The notes beneath the pieces were generated by a model, which worked only from the letters and a program-made list of their open reading frames with translations, did not search any database and was not told the origin of the DNA. Shown in pieces: positions 7,923 to 16,356 of a stretch of 64,000 nucleotides of DNA. This stretch comes from Salsuginibacillus kocurii DSM 18087 (GTDB lineage Bacteria > Bacillota > Bacilli > Bacillales > Marinococcaceae). A program made the position numbers and the translations under genes. The stretch is taken from positions 1 through 64,000 of the forward strand of contig NZ_KB898630.1 in NCBI RefSeq assembly GCF_000377705.1, written 5' to 3'. The number at the start of each line of letters is the position of its first letter. Position 1 is the stretch's first letter.

Positions 7923-8624
7923 TTAGTCGATCTTCTTTATCATAGCTGTGACAAGCTTTGCCGATTCATGCCCAGCTTTTTTCAGAAATTGATCATAGGA
8001 CATTTTAGCATCCTGGCCGGCTATGTCGCTCAATGAGCGAATAATTACAAATGGAGCTGCAAATTGATGACAAACATGAGCGATAGCAGCCGCCTCCATT
8101 TCAGCACATTGTGGCTCTGTGAAGGTTTCCCGCAGAAACTGAATGCGTTTTTCATCACTCATAAACGAATCTCCGGAAATAATCAACCCAGGCTGTGCTT
8201 TTAATCCGACTTCTGCAGCGGCATCTTTTGCCGTAGCCACAAGCGAGACGTTCGGTTCGTAAAATGCTGGCATACCAGGTACTTGCCCAAATTCATAACC
8301 AAAAACACATGCGTCAACATCATTGTAGCGCACTTCTTCTGAAATGACAAGATCGCCGACTTCAAGCTCACTATTAAAGCCGCCAGCTGAGCCTGTATTA
8401 ATCACTACATCTGGCTCAAAAAGTTGCATTAAAAGGGAAGTAGCAATTGCTGCATTCACTTTTCCAATACCTGAACGTAATAATACAACGTCCTTCTCCT
8501 CCAATTTACCATGATAAAAGAGGACACCCGCCCGCTCTGACTCCTTTACTTCTTTCATGTCGTCTTTTAACCAATCGACTTCTTCATCCATTGCACCAAT
8601 GATTGCAATTCTCATTCCATTCAA
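7923..8624 (-). CDS. mtnN: 5'-methylthioadenosine/S-adenosylhomocysteine nucleosidase
   Basis: 233 residues, the normal length. It cleaves the glycosidic bond of methylthioadenosine and S-adenosylhomocysteine, feeding methionine salvage. Family signatures are visible: AIIGAMDEEV at the start, NTGSAGG near residue 78, the purine/ribose site EMEAAAIAHV around residue 173 and SLSDIAG with the catalytic Asp near 198. Two in-frame ATGs (8624 and 8615) follow AGGAG; MNGMRIAIIG has the closer spacing, but most relatives begin at MRIAIIG. In B. subtilis this gene is also near the yrzA-like gene that here starts on the opposite strand. Confidence 0.95.
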   Translation of the reverse strand: MNGMRIAIIGAMDEEVDWLKDDMKEVKESERAGVLFYHGKLEEKDVVLLRSGIGKVNAAIATSLLMQLFEPDVVINTGSAGGFNSELEVGDLVISEEVRYNDVDACVFGYEFGQVPGMPAFYEPNVSLVATAKDAAAEVGLKAQPGLIISGDSFMSDEKRIQFLRETFTEPQCAEMEAAAIAHVCHQFAAPFVIIRSLSDIAGQDAKMSYDQFLKKAGHESAKLVTAMIKKID

Positions 8625-8727
8625 CTCCTGTTATCTGCCATATCGCTTATTCTTCACTTTCTTCCTGATCTATTCTATAATACGAACGGGTTTTAAAAAA
8701 GGGATACTTCAGAAATGGGGAATGACA

Positions 8728-8943
8728 ATGGAGTTAAAAATTGAGCAATTACGAGATAAAGTGGAGTTCTTTGAAGCAAAAAGCCTGCAAGAGCTTGAGT
8801 CTGCCATTCAGCAAAAAATTGAGACAAATGAGCAGATAATGCTGGAGGTACATCATGTACAGCATAATGTATACAGCGACCCTAAAACATCCCGGCCAGT
8901 CTATACGGCTCATGTTCATTTCAAACTAAGAGCGATTACGTAA
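8728..8943 (+). CDS. yrzA: DUF2536 family protein (YrzA-like)
   Basis: 71 residues from ATG 8728, six bases after GGGGA; an ATG at 8722 would abut the site and a longer frame from 8557 overlaps mtnN. The sequence (MELKIEQLRDKVEFFEA, NEQIMLEVHHVQHNV, YTAHVHFK) matches B. subtilis YrzA: a short alpha/beta protein of unknown function. It is divergent from mtnN, as expected from synteny. No membrane segment or cysteine. Confidence 0.8.
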   Translation: MELKIEQLRDKVEFFEAKSLQELESAIQQKIETNEQIMLEVHHVQHNVYSDPKTSRPVYTAHVHFKLRAIT

Positions 8944-9357
8944 TATAAAGATGAGGATTAATCAGTTTATGAAGATTTAGCTTCACATGAAATTATCGTG
9001 ACAAATTTTTCGGTTTGCTTGGGGAACAGTGGAAGCCGCAAAGAGGAGCTTTCTTTGCTAAAAGCTCCTCTTTGCGGCTCCATATTTAACGCTCTTGAGG
9101 GGTTGTCCCATAAGTCAGTTCTCAGAATTAGCAGTTGGAATAGAACGACAGGGCATACATCGACTTCGCCTTCACTGCATGTGATATCATCACGTCTTCT
9201 TCGTTGCGGCTAGACATCGGTTTAACAGCCATGCCAACAAAAAAACACTCACTGGGAGCTTTTCACCCTTTCGCATTTGCTCCCAGATGCTTGGCGCATT
9301 CTGGTTGGTGACCAGCTTTCATACCATAAACGAACGTTTTGGTAAGCCTACTCGTCG
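8944..9357. other. gene-poor gap with an 18-bp perfect inverted repeat
   Basis: No convincing gene. Arms 9034-9051 and 9062-9079 are perfectly complementary (starting AGCCGCAAAGAGG) around a 10-base loop, without a T-tract on either strand, so it is not a standard terminator. A sequence at 9099-9115 (GGGTTGTCCCATAAGTC after a G) resembles the terminal repeats of some IS families, but no transposase or matching opposite end is visible. In B. subtilis this interval is also near where pbpI and yrrS lie. Confidence 0.5.
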
Positions 9358-10035
9358 TTAACTAGGATTATAATCAACTTGTTCCACTTCTGTTGGAAGC
9401 CAGCCTTCCCCTTCAATAAATTCCATTTCCACCCGGTACGGCGAACTCCGATTTTCATTTGTACTGGCATATCCAGTGACTAAATTAGGGCCGCCTCCAT
9501 TTTCTATGCGCCAAATTTGAATGTCATCTTCGTTTATACCAGTAGCATAGCGTAAAGCCTCTTCCATCTCTTCCCAATTTTGTGAATTAGTATTAAAATC
9601 ATGATTAAATTCTCCGCTCTGCTCCGTTCCAATTGGTTCAAAATCCCCGTGAGGTCCTGCCAGCTCTTCTTCTGTCTCCTCTTCGTCCACTTCTATATCA
9701 TCTGCTTCCTCGTTTTCTTCAGGGTCTTGATTTTCTTCGCTTTCTTCTTCAGCCAGGTCCGGTTCTTCTTCCGGTCCGCCGTCATCTAGCTCATCTTCTT
9801 CAATCATATCATCATCCGGAATTTCTTCTTCCTCTTCTTGTGGTTCTTCAGGTTCTTCATCTTCCTCATTTGCTTCTTCTTCTGCGACATCATCAGAAGA
9901 GAAAAAGAGTTGAACACCGAAAAATAAGATTAAAGCTGCTACCAGGCCAATTGCCCCATTCATAAGGCGGTTCATCCGTTTTTTCCGCCGCATGTCAACT
10001 CGGCGTGTTTCATTTCCATCTATACGCTCTGACAT
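9358..10035 (-). CDS. yrrS: DUF1510 membrane-anchored protein YrrS
   Basis: 225 residues. A basic N-terminus (RRKKRMNR) precedes one membrane segment (about 27-46); then come about 80 residues of almost continuous Glu/Asp (49-128) and a C-terminal DUF1510 domain (about 135-222: HGDFEPIGTEQSG, DDIQIWRIENGG, EGWLPTEVEQVDY). The topology should put the acidic linker and domain outside. In B. subtilis yrrS precedes pbpI; here pbpI is missing and greA follows directly. The acidic linker appears long, in keeping with salt adaptation. Function unknown, presumably cell-envelope related. Confidence 0.88.
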   Translation of the reverse strand: MSERIDGNETRRVDMRRKKRMNRLMNGAIGLVAALILFFGVQLFFSSDDVAEEEANEEDEEPEEPQEEEEEIPDDDMIEEDELDDGGPEEEPDLAEEESEENQDPEENEEADDIEVDEEETEEELAGPHGDFEPIGTEQSGEFNHDFNTNSQNWEEMEEALRYATGINEDDIQIWRIENGGGPNLVTGYASTNENRSSPYRVEMEFIEGEGWLPTEVEQVDYNPS

Positions 10036-10133
10036 CGTATCATCACCTTCTATAGCAATAATTCCTCATCCATATCATAAAAGATTTTAAGATGAGAAGC
10101 GAGAGACTTTTATCATTTTTGTTAGGTAAGCAA

Positions 10134-10160
10134 AAACGCCCTTCATCAAGAAGGGCGTTT
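10134..10160 (-). terminator. terminator of greA
   Basis: Perfect 11-bp stem (AAACGCCCTTC with GAAGGGCGTTT) around ATCAA, followed on the minus strand by a T run. Confidence 0.9.
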
Positions 10161-10168
10161 ACGTGGTA

Positions 10169-10642
10169 TTAAATGATTTCTACAATTTTTACTTCCATTT
10201 CGCCGCCAGGTGTATTTACAGTAACAGTATCTCCTACTTTACGCCCCATCAAGCTTTGTGCCATTGGCGAATCATTAGAAATTTTCCCTTCAAGTGGGTC
10301 CGATTCTGCGCTTCCTACGATGGTATATAGCTCTTCTTCGCCATCTGGAATTTCTTGAAACTTAACTGACTTACCAAGGCTGACTTCGTCTTTATTGCCA
10401 TCGTCTTCGATAATTTCTGCGTTTCGGATCATTTGTTCGATTTGATTGACCCGTCCTTCTACAAACGCCTGCTCATCTTTGGCTGCATCGTACTCGGAAT
10501 TCTCGGATAAATCACCAAAATCACGCGCGATTTTAATGCGTTCCACCACTTCTTGGCGCTTGGTTGTTTTTAAATATTCAAGTTCTTCCTCAAGATTCTT
10601 TAATCCTTCTTCTGTCATATAATGAGTCTTTTCTTCTGCCAT
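10169..10642 (-). CDS. greA: transcription elongation factor GreA
   Basis: 157 residues from ATG 10642, eight bases after GAGGAG; this gives [14 protein letters not shown], the expected start. Residues 1-75 form the antiparallel coiled coil with the conserved acidic tip ([15 protein letters not shown]) that enters the RNA polymerase secondary channel. Residues 80-157 form the FKBP-like domain ending in [11 protein letters not shown]. GreA stimulates cleavage of backtracked transcripts. It lies downstream of trhP2 on the same strand, as in B. subtilis, except that udk is absent from between them. Confidence 0.97.
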   Translation of the reverse strand: MAEEKTHYMTEEGLKNLEEELEYLKTTKRQEVVERIKIARDFGDLSENSEYDAAKDEQAFVEGRVNQIEQMIRNAEIIEDDGNKDEVSLGKSVKFQEIPDGEEELYTIVGSAESDPLEGKISNDSPMAQSLMGRKVGDTVTVNTPGGEMEVKIVEII

Positions 10643-10810
10643 TTGATTCACTCCTCTAAAACATAACAATGATAGCGTTTAATGTATCATTTAATAATAA
10701 GAGGAAAAGCAAGAGGATATGCCTCTCACTTTTCCAGCTGACCAACCAATCCTTTCCATACACATGAATGATCATACCTGCTTTTACTTTTTCACGCAAC
10801 CCTTACACAT

Positions 10811-12097
10811 TTAATCCCATGCTGCTAATCGGCTTACATGGTCTTTTCTCATCATGTTTTTCGGATAAACCGGCCGGTCCACTCGGAAAGTTACAATTTG
10901 CAGCGGATGTCTGGCTGCATCGATCTCCTTTCCGTTTTCATCCCAGATGGTTTCAACTTCTTGCGAAAAGACCTCAATCTCTGGCCCGAAAAATTCGATA
11001 ACATCTCCGGGCTTAAAATAATTTCGTTGTTGGAGGGTCACCATTTGTGTGTCTTGATTATAATCAAGGACAAGACCAGCAAATTCATAACGGGTATTCT
11101 TTTTTGATTCATTGTCCCAAATCTGTTCATCATACGTTGGCACATTTTCAAAGAAAGCCGGAGCAGTGTCGCGATTGGCGCACTTATTTAATTCCTCGAT
11201 CCATTCTTTTTTAATCGTAAAATTCTCCGGGTCTTCATAGTAAGCATCTATGACTTTCCGGTATACGGAAGCAACCGTAGCGACATAATGAATAGATTTC
11301 ATACGTCCTTCAACTTTCAAGCTATCTATACCTGCGTCCATTGCCTTTGGTATTGATTGGATTAAATTTAGGTCTTTAGGGCTCATAGTGAATTGTTCTT
11401 CATTTGGATGAAAAAGTGGAGCTGCTTTTGAGCCATCGCTCTCATATAAATCATAATCCCAGCGGCAGGACTGACAGCATCCGCCACGATTAGAATCGCG
11501 AGCTGTCATGTGATTGCTTAATACACAGCGACCGGAGTAGGAAATGCACATCGCTCCGTGTACAAATGCTTCAATCTCAATATCAACATGTTTTTTGATC
11601 TCTAGCATTTCTTCGAGGCTCACCTCTCGGGCTAACACCACCCGGTCCAGTCCTTCGTCTTTCCAGAACTTAACGGCTAACCAGTTGGAAAGTGACTGCT
11701 GAGTGGATAAATGAACTTCAAGCAAGGGCGCTACACGACGGCATGTTTCAATAATTAACGGGTCAGCCACAATTATTCCAGTCACTTTGGCTTCCTGCAA
11801 AGATGACAAGTACTCTTCAAGCCCGATCATGTTTTCATTGTGAGCATAAATATTCGTAGTTACATACACTTCCGCCCCGTAGCGGCTCGCAAATTCAGCC
11901 CCTTCTTTCATTTCTTCAAACGTAAAGTTATCAGCATTTGAGCGAAGGCCAAATTCCTGCCCGCCAAGGTAAACTGCATCCGCCCCGTAATGAATAGCGA
12001 CTTTTAATTTTTCAAGGTTCCCAGCTGGCAGCAATAGTTCTGGCTTCTTAGTTATTTTTCGTTGTGGTGCCTGTTCATAGGCAACTGTTTCGGCCAT
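10811..12097 (-). CDS. trhP2: U32 family tRNA 5-hydroxyuridine synthesis protein TrhP2 (YrrO)
   Basis: 428 residues from ATG 12097, following GGGGGG with seven-base spacing. Peptidase U32 fold: KPELLLPAGNLEKLK, VHLSTQQSLSN, the signature EAFVHGAMCISYSGRC and a downstream CCQSC cluster. Conserved cysteines in this class are proposed to hold an iron-sulfur cluster. Known of the family: TrhP proteins hydroxylate U34 of tRNA to ho5U using prephenate; despite the name they are not shown to be peptidases. It is 13 bases downstream of trhP1, in one operon with the methyltransferase that uses the product. Confidence 0.93.
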   Translation of the reverse strand: MAETVAYEQAPQRKITKKPELLLPAGNLEKLKVAIHYGADAVYLGGQEFGLRSNADNFTFEEMKEGAEFASRYGAEVYVTTNIYAHNENMIGLEEYLSSLQEAKVTGIIVADPLIIETCRRVAPLLEVHLSTQQSLSNWLAVKFWKDEGLDRVVLAREVSLEEMLEIKKHVDIEIEAFVHGAMCISYSGRCVLSNHMTARDSNRGGCCQSCRWDYDLYESDGSKAAPLFHPNEEQFTMSPKDLNLIQSIPKAMDAGIDSLKVEGRMKSIHYVATVASVYRKVIDAYYEDPENFTIKKEWIEELNKCANRDTAPAFFENVPTYDEQIWDNESKKNTRYEFAGLVLDYNQDTQMVTLQQRNYFKPGDVIEFFGPEIEVFSQEVETIWDENGKEIDAARHPLQIVTFRVDRPVYPKNMMRKDHVSRLAAWD

Positions 12098-12110
12098 CTC
12101 CACGCCCCCC

Positions 12111-13043
12111 TTAATAAACTGTTTCCTTAAAGAAAAACCCAGTATCAATGTCCCGCGCTTCAGGTTGTAATGTTTTTGCCTTATTCAGTAATTCTTCTCT
12201 TTTCTCGTTATAACGAGCCGGATCGTTAAGATAAAGATGTATAGCTTCATGGTACAGCTTGGTAGCCTCAATGACATATTGACTCGATTTTAACAGCCCT
12301 TCAATCTTCATACTGCTCACTTCGGCATCTAGTAGTTCATCTAATTCATCTATAATACAAATATCCTTGGCACTGATAATATGGGTCCCATTTGCATCTT
12401 CAAAGATCGGATACGCTGCATTACGTTCTGGGTCATGTAAAAACAGGTTTCGGGATTGATCCGTTTTTTCCACTTCCAACTGCTTTCCCTGAAATGCCAT
12501 GTAGTTACCTACGAGCTTCCGTTTGGATTGAAACATACAGGTTGCCCCGTGTACCTGTACTTCAGTCTCCACTTCAGCATGGTCAGCAATCTCTGTAATC
12601 GCATCAAAATTAATTTCTCGGGAAAGTACAGCCCGCTCTGCTCCTTTACGTCCCCAATAATTGGCAGTATACCAATTGGTGGCTGTGGTTTCCGGATTCC
12701 AATGTAACTTTAGGCCAGGCGCTACTTCCCGTGCGGCCACAAGTACGGCCGGATCTCCAAAAACTATCGCATCAACGTTAAGTTCGTTTAAATAGCAAAG
12801 ATAATCATAGAGTTGGTCTATATAGTCATTATGAAACAGGGCATTTACCTTAACATAAACCTTTTTCGCATAGTTTTTTCCAATGTTAACTACCTCTTCA
12901 AGCTGAGCTCTATCGAAATCTCCGGCCAAACGTAATCCATATGTTTGCTCACCTACTAAGACCGCATCAGCACCCGCCTCATAAAGAGGGGCAATGTCTT
13001 CAACAGCAGTTGGTGTAACTAAAAGTTCAGGTAAGTAAGTCAT
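12111..13043 (-). CDS. trhP1: U32 family protein TrhP1 (YrrN)
   Basis: 310 residues. Same U32 fold as its neighbour (PELLVTPTAVEDIA, VKVNALFHND, LHWNPETTATN, EVQVHGATCMFQSKR) but shorter and lacking the CCQSC cluster, so it probably acts as the partner subunit of TrhP2 in 5-hydroxyuridine formation at tRNA position 34. It overlaps the 3' end of trmR by 17 bases, and its stop is just upstream of trhP2, pointing to translational coupling. GenBank entries often label both as collagenase-like proteases. Confidence 0.92.
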   Translation of the reverse strand: MTYLPELLVTPTAVEDIAPLYEAGADAVLVGEQTYGLRLAGDFDRAQLEEVVNIGKNYAKKVYVKVNALFHNDYIDQLYDYLCYLNELNVDAIVFGDPAVLVAAREVAPGLKLHWNPETTATNWYTANYWGRKGAERAVLSREINFDAITEIADHAEVETEVQVHGATCMFQSKRKLVGNYMAFQGKQLEVEKTDQSRNLFLHDPERNAAYPIFEDANGTHIISAKDICIIDELDELLDAEVSSMKIEGLLKSSQYVIEATKLYHEAIHLYLNDPARYNEKREELLNKAKTLQPEARDIDTGFFFKETVY

Positions 13044-13737
13044 GCCTATCCCCCCTGGCTCTTCTATTACATTTTTGACTAATCGCTACACCGTCTCCCA
13101 CCGAATAGAAGGTTGTATTTAAATCAGTCCGCTCGCTTAACCACTGATTATAAGTAAAAATTCTTTTGGCCATCGTTTGCATCCGTTTTGGCGCTTCATC
13201 AGGGTTTAAGGCATGACCTCGGCATAAGATGTTATCAGAAATAATATAGCCATCAGTACGCAAATACGGCTCAAATTTCTCAACAAAGCGTTTGTATTGA
13301 CCTTTAGCAGCATCAATAAATATTACATCAAACGCCTCTTCATCTTCAAGGTCAAAACCTCCATCTAATGCATCAGTACAATGGATGGTAATTTGATTGC
13401 TCAGTCCTGCTCTTTCCACAAAACTTCTAGCATCTTGAGCATGATGCTCCTCTTTTTCTATAGTGACTACATGCCGTAAAGCGTCGCCGGCCCCAGCAAA
13501 TTGTATTGCTGAATAACCAATAGCCGTCCCTACTTCAAGAATACGCTTTACTTGCCCCATGCCTAAAGCAGCTTGAATAATTGCTAATGCTTCTTTTTCA
13601 ATAATTGGGATATTTTCTTCGGCTGCTTTACGCTCCATGTCTTTGAGAACATTTACGACCTGAGCATATTGTTCTCCACGTTGTGTAAGGTTCAGTTTCT
13701 CAATATAACTTTCTTCTTGTCTTTGAGCTTTGCTCAC
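13027..13737 (-). CDS. trmR: tRNA 5-hydroxyuridine methyltransferase TrmR (YrrM)
   Basis: 236 residues, class I SAM-dependent O-methyltransferase. Motif I ILEVGTAIGYSAIQ (about residues 66-79), acidic motif VVTIEKEEHHAQ, and FDVIFIDAAKGQYK with metal-binding Asp. YrrM of B. subtilis methylates ho5U34 to mo5U34 in tRNAs, using the product of the TrhP pair encoded just downstream. It heads the trmR-trhP1-trhP2 operon, after the terminator at 13785-13818. Confidence 0.92.
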   Translation of the reverse strand: MSKAQRQEESYIEKLNLTQRGEQYAQVVNVLKDMERKAAEENIPIIEKEALAIIQAALGMGQVKRILEVGTAIGYSAIQFAGAGDALRHVVTIEKEEHHAQDARSFVERAGLSNQITIHCTDALDGGFDLEDEEAFDVIFIDAAKGQYKRFVEKFEPYLRTDGYIISDNILCRGHALNPDEAPKRMQTMAKRIFTYNQWLSERTDLNTTFYSVGDGVAISQKCNRRARGDRHDLLT

Positions 13738-13784
13738 GTGCCATCCCTCACCAAACTTGATTTAGCTTCATATTTTAACATAGA

Positions 13785-13818
13785 AAAACCGGGAAAGCGA
13801 CTCGCTTTCTCCGGTTTT
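13785..13818 (-). terminator. terminator of mltG
   Basis: Long GC-rich stem (AAAACCGGAGAAAGCGAG with its complement, one bulge) followed by TTTTT on the minus strand, six bases after the mltG stop. Confidence 0.9.
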
Positions 13819-13823
13819 ATCAT

Positions 13824-14945
13824 TTAATCAGCTGAGTCTTCTCCTTCAATCCATTCATGTTGGTATTCATCCCGTGCTGCTTCATGCTCTTCTAGGTTTT
13901 GATTATAAATCACTTCCCCGTTTCTGCGGGCGTAGAAGTATAAATACTCACTATCGTCAGGTTCAAGCACAGAAATAAGAGCATCCTCTCCTGGACTTGC
14001 AATTGGACCAGGCGGGAGACCGGAATACATGTAGGTATTATAAGGATCATCTTCTTCTAAATCACTAAAGCTTGTCATATACAGATGTGTACCTATAGCA
14101 TAGGCCACTGTGGGATCTACTTGTAATGGCATGCCTTCTTCTAACCGATTATGCAGCACTCCTGAAATTCTGCGTCGGTCTTCAGCAGTTTGGGCTTCTC
14201 GCTCTACAATTGAAGCAAGGGTGAACCATTCATGGATGGATAAATCTCTTTCTTCTAAGGCTTCATGTTGTTCTACCGCTATATCATTTGACCGGTAGAG
14301 CATGTCTTCAATAATGCCAGTAAGTTCAGGCTCTTCTTCATAAAAGTCATACCTTGAGGGAAATAAATATCCTTCTAATGGATGACGAACCTCTTCAGTA
14401 AAAATCTCGTCTGTCAGTACTTCTACATGTTCAACAAGTTCTTGCAAATACTCTTCATCATGAAGCGTTACATCAATTTCTTCTTCCGTGTAAGGAGTAT
14501 CTTCAGCTAAGTTCTCAATAATTTCTTCCAACCAGAGCCCTTCAGGAATCGTAAATGTAATAGCAGCTTCTTCTTCCAATCTGCCTTCTTTCAATTCCTC
14601 TATTATTTCATCAACATCCATGGCCGGGGATAATTCATATTCCCCTGCTTGAAAGCCGCCTTCATTTTGAAAACGGACATAATAACGAAAAAACGTGGCA
14701 TTTTCTATAACTTCTTCTTCTTCCAAAATTTCACCAATATCGACAGCCGTAGAACCAATTGGAATCTCAACGACTTCCATATCTTCGCTGTCTTCATCCT
14801 TAGGACCCATAAGAGTCTGTATGTACATATAACCGCCGAATGCTCCCACACCCAGTAGTAAAATGATTCCTACAAGCGAATACAAAACGATACGACGAAT
14901 GATGCGAGATTGTTTCTGCATACGATCAGGATCTTGTTCACTCAA
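13824..14945 (-). CDS. mltG: endolytic murein transglycosylase MltG (YrrL)
   Basis: 373 residues. Short cytoplasmic N-terminus, one membrane segment (about 19-41), then an extracellular YceG/MltG domain. The catalytic Glu lies in ASIVEREAQ near residue 247; other family motifs are GLPPGPIASPG and VDPTVAYA. MltG cuts nascent glycan strands and ends their elongation. The part after the membrane is strikingly acidic (DEDSEDMEVVE, EEEEVIENA). It is the last gene of the alaS-ireB-ruvX-yrzB-mltG row, as in B. subtilis. Confidence 0.95.
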   Translation of the reverse strand: MSEQDPDRMQKQSRIIRRIVLYSLVGIILLLGVGAFGGYMYIQTLMGPKDEDSEDMEVVEIPIGSTAVDIGEILEEEEVIENATFFRYYVRFQNEGGFQAGEYELSPAMDVDEIIEELKEGRLEEEAAITFTIPEGLWLEEIIENLAEDTPYTEEEIDVTLHDEEYLQELVEHVEVLTDEIFTEEVRHPLEGYLFPSRYDFYEEEPELTGIIEDMLYRSNDIAVEQHEALEERDLSIHEWFTLASIVEREAQTAEDRRRISGVLHNRLEEGMPLQVDPTVAYAIGTHLYMTSFSDLEEDDPYNTYMYSGLPPGPIASPGEDALISVLEPDDSEYLYFYARRNGEVIYNQNLEEHEAARDEYQHEWIEGEDSAD

Positions 14946-15155
14946 CGATAGTCCCCTCCTTCACCGCCTTAATTATACCGCATTTGTCAATAGAGCTCGA
15001 AACCAATCGCTATTTCTGGTTACAGAAAAACTTCGTCACTCGTTTCTATAAGTTCTATGAAACCCATTGGCACCCTATTGACCGATACTTTTCGGACACA
15101 GTAAAAACGCTCACCAACCAAGGGAAGCCCTTATTAGTGAACGTTTCATTCAGTG

Positions 15156-15449
15156 CTATTCTTCTTCTTCGTTCTCGGCAGTGAAAGTTTCGATCATTTC
15201 TTCTACCATTTCCCATTCCTTATCATCTTCGATTGGGTACAGAGAAACGTCCTCTTCTTCATTTTCTTCAAATCGAAATGCGAACACATCTACTTCGCCA
15301 TCTTCTGTTTCTTCATTTTGTTCTACCGGTACGACGACCATATAAGCACTTTCTGTTTCATCCACTTCAAAAGTGAATAAAATATCAAATAAATGCTCAA
15401 CCCCGTCTTCGTCAGGAATAATAATTCGCTCTTTTTCTTCTTCGCTCAT
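15156..15449 (-). CDS. yrzB: DUF1292 family protein (YrzB)
   Basis: 97 residues from ATG 15449, which follows GAGGA; a longer frame would run into the ruvX side without a binding site. The sequence (ERIIIPDEDGVEHLFDILFTFEVDE, then YMVVVPVEQ, FAFRFEE, YPIEDDKEWEMVEE) is the DUF1292/YrzB pattern: a small acidic cytoplasmic protein of unknown function always encoded next to ruvX and ireB in Firmicutes. Acidic content is high even for the family. Confidence 0.9.
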   Translation of the reverse strand: MSEEEKERIIIPDEDGVEHLFDILFTFEVDETESAYMVVVPVEQNEETEDGEVDVFAFRFEENEEEDVSLYPIEDDKEWEMVEEMIETFTAENEEEE

Positions 15450-15587
15450 GAGAATCCTCACTTTCTTTTTGTCTAGGCGGCTTGCCTTCCTTCTGCACCG
15501 TCTGGCGGCGCAGGTCGTGTATATCAGCGACAAAGAATTGTGCAAACTCGCTATTCACATACCCGTTATTACATGCTCGTGGGTCTG

Positions 15588-16010
15588 CTACTTCGTTTGG
15601 TGGTCTAGATATCCTTGCAAAATCATAACTGCAGCCATTTTGTCGATCACATTTTTACGTTTCTTTCGACTCATATCGGCTTCTAGCAATGTCCGCTCAG
15701 CGGCGCGGGAGGAGAGACGCTCGTCCCACATCGATACAGGAAGGTGTAATGTTTCTTCTAAGGCCGAGCCAAATTCTTCACATTTCTTGCCGCGATCTCC
15801 AATGGTACCATCCATATTCTTCGGAAGTCCAACCACAATTTCGGTAGCCTCATATTCGCGGGCAATTTCTTGGATTCGGTTTATTCCTTTGCTGGAATCT
15901 TGGTCTTTAATGTGTACCGTTTCAATACCTTGCGCAGTAAGGCCAAGCCAATCACTGACTGCTACGCCAATTCTACGATCCCCTACGTCAATTCCCAACA
16001 CACGTTTCAT
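15588..16010 (-). CDS. ruvX: Holliday-junction resolvase-like nuclease / pre-16S rRNA nuclease RuvX (YqgF, YrrK)
   Basis: 140 residues, RNase H-like fold. Start KRVLGIDVGDRRIGVAVSD carries the first catalytic Asp; VVGLPKNMDGTIG near residue 62 and WDERLSS near 97 give the remaining acidic site and the family signature. YqgF trims the 5' end of 16S rRNA in E. coli; a resolvase role has also been proposed. Nine bases separate it from ireB upstream. Confidence 0.95.
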   Translation of the reverse strand: MKRVLGIDVGDRRIGVAVSDWLGLTAQGIETVHIKDQDSSKGINRIQEIAREYEATEIVVGLPKNMDGTIGDRGKKCEEFGSALEETLHLPVSMWDERLSSRAAERTLLEADMSRKKRKNVIDKMAAVMILQGYLDHQTK

Positions 16011-16019
16011 AACATACGA

Positions 16020-16280
16020 CTACCTTTCTTGCTGCAAATAAGAACGCACAAGTTCTTCAATCAACTCATCCCGTTCTAAACGACGGATCAGTGATCTTGC
16101 ATCATTGTGGCGTGGGATGTACGCCGGATCGCCAGACAACAAATAGCCGACAATTTGATTAATTGGATTGTACCCTTTTTCTTCTAATGCTTCATACACA
16201 TTAAATAATACTTCTTTTGCTTCTTCACGTTCCTTCTCATCATGTACACTAAATTTCATCGTGTTGTCCTTTGAACCCAT
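16020..16280 (-). CDS. ireB: IreB family regulatory phosphoprotein (DUF965, YrzL)
   Basis: 86 residues from ATG 16280, eight bases after GAGGTG. Matches the IreB pattern: an N-terminal KDNTMKFS, in which a Thr is the phosphosite of the PASTA kinase in Enterococcus, then [25 protein letters not shown] and [18 protein letters not shown]. In Enterococcus it is a small dimeric regulator under the IreK kinase that affects cephalosporin resistance; in bacilli the role is less clear. It sits between alaS and ruvX as usual. Confidence 0.93.
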   Translation of the reverse strand: MGSKDNTMKFSVHDEKEREEAKEVLFNVYEALEEKGYNPINQIVGYLLSGDPAYIPRHNDARSLIRRLERDELIEELVRSYLQQER

Positions 16281-16356
16281 TGAACATACACCTCTTTTCT
16301 GCCCATGACTCGCTGCCACGGAGGTTTCTTCCTTCATTGTACACGAAATCGGGAAG

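Noticed and set aside
8998-9213. 71-residue plus-strand frame
   Set aside because: It spans both arms of the 18-bp palindrome, starts with GTG lacking a ribosome-binding site and has no recognisable motif.
9633-9965. 110-residue Leu/Pro/His-rich plus-strand frame
   Set aside because: It is the complement of the GAA/GAG/GAT-rich acidic linker of YrrS; such runs stay open by composition. The same applies to the Leu/Arg-rich frames at 39355-39558 and 39756-39947 opposite the polyacidic proteins.
15373-16041. 222-residue plus-strand open frame
   Set aside because: It lies antisense to yrzB and ruvX, both of which show clear family motifs; composition is that of a shadow frame.
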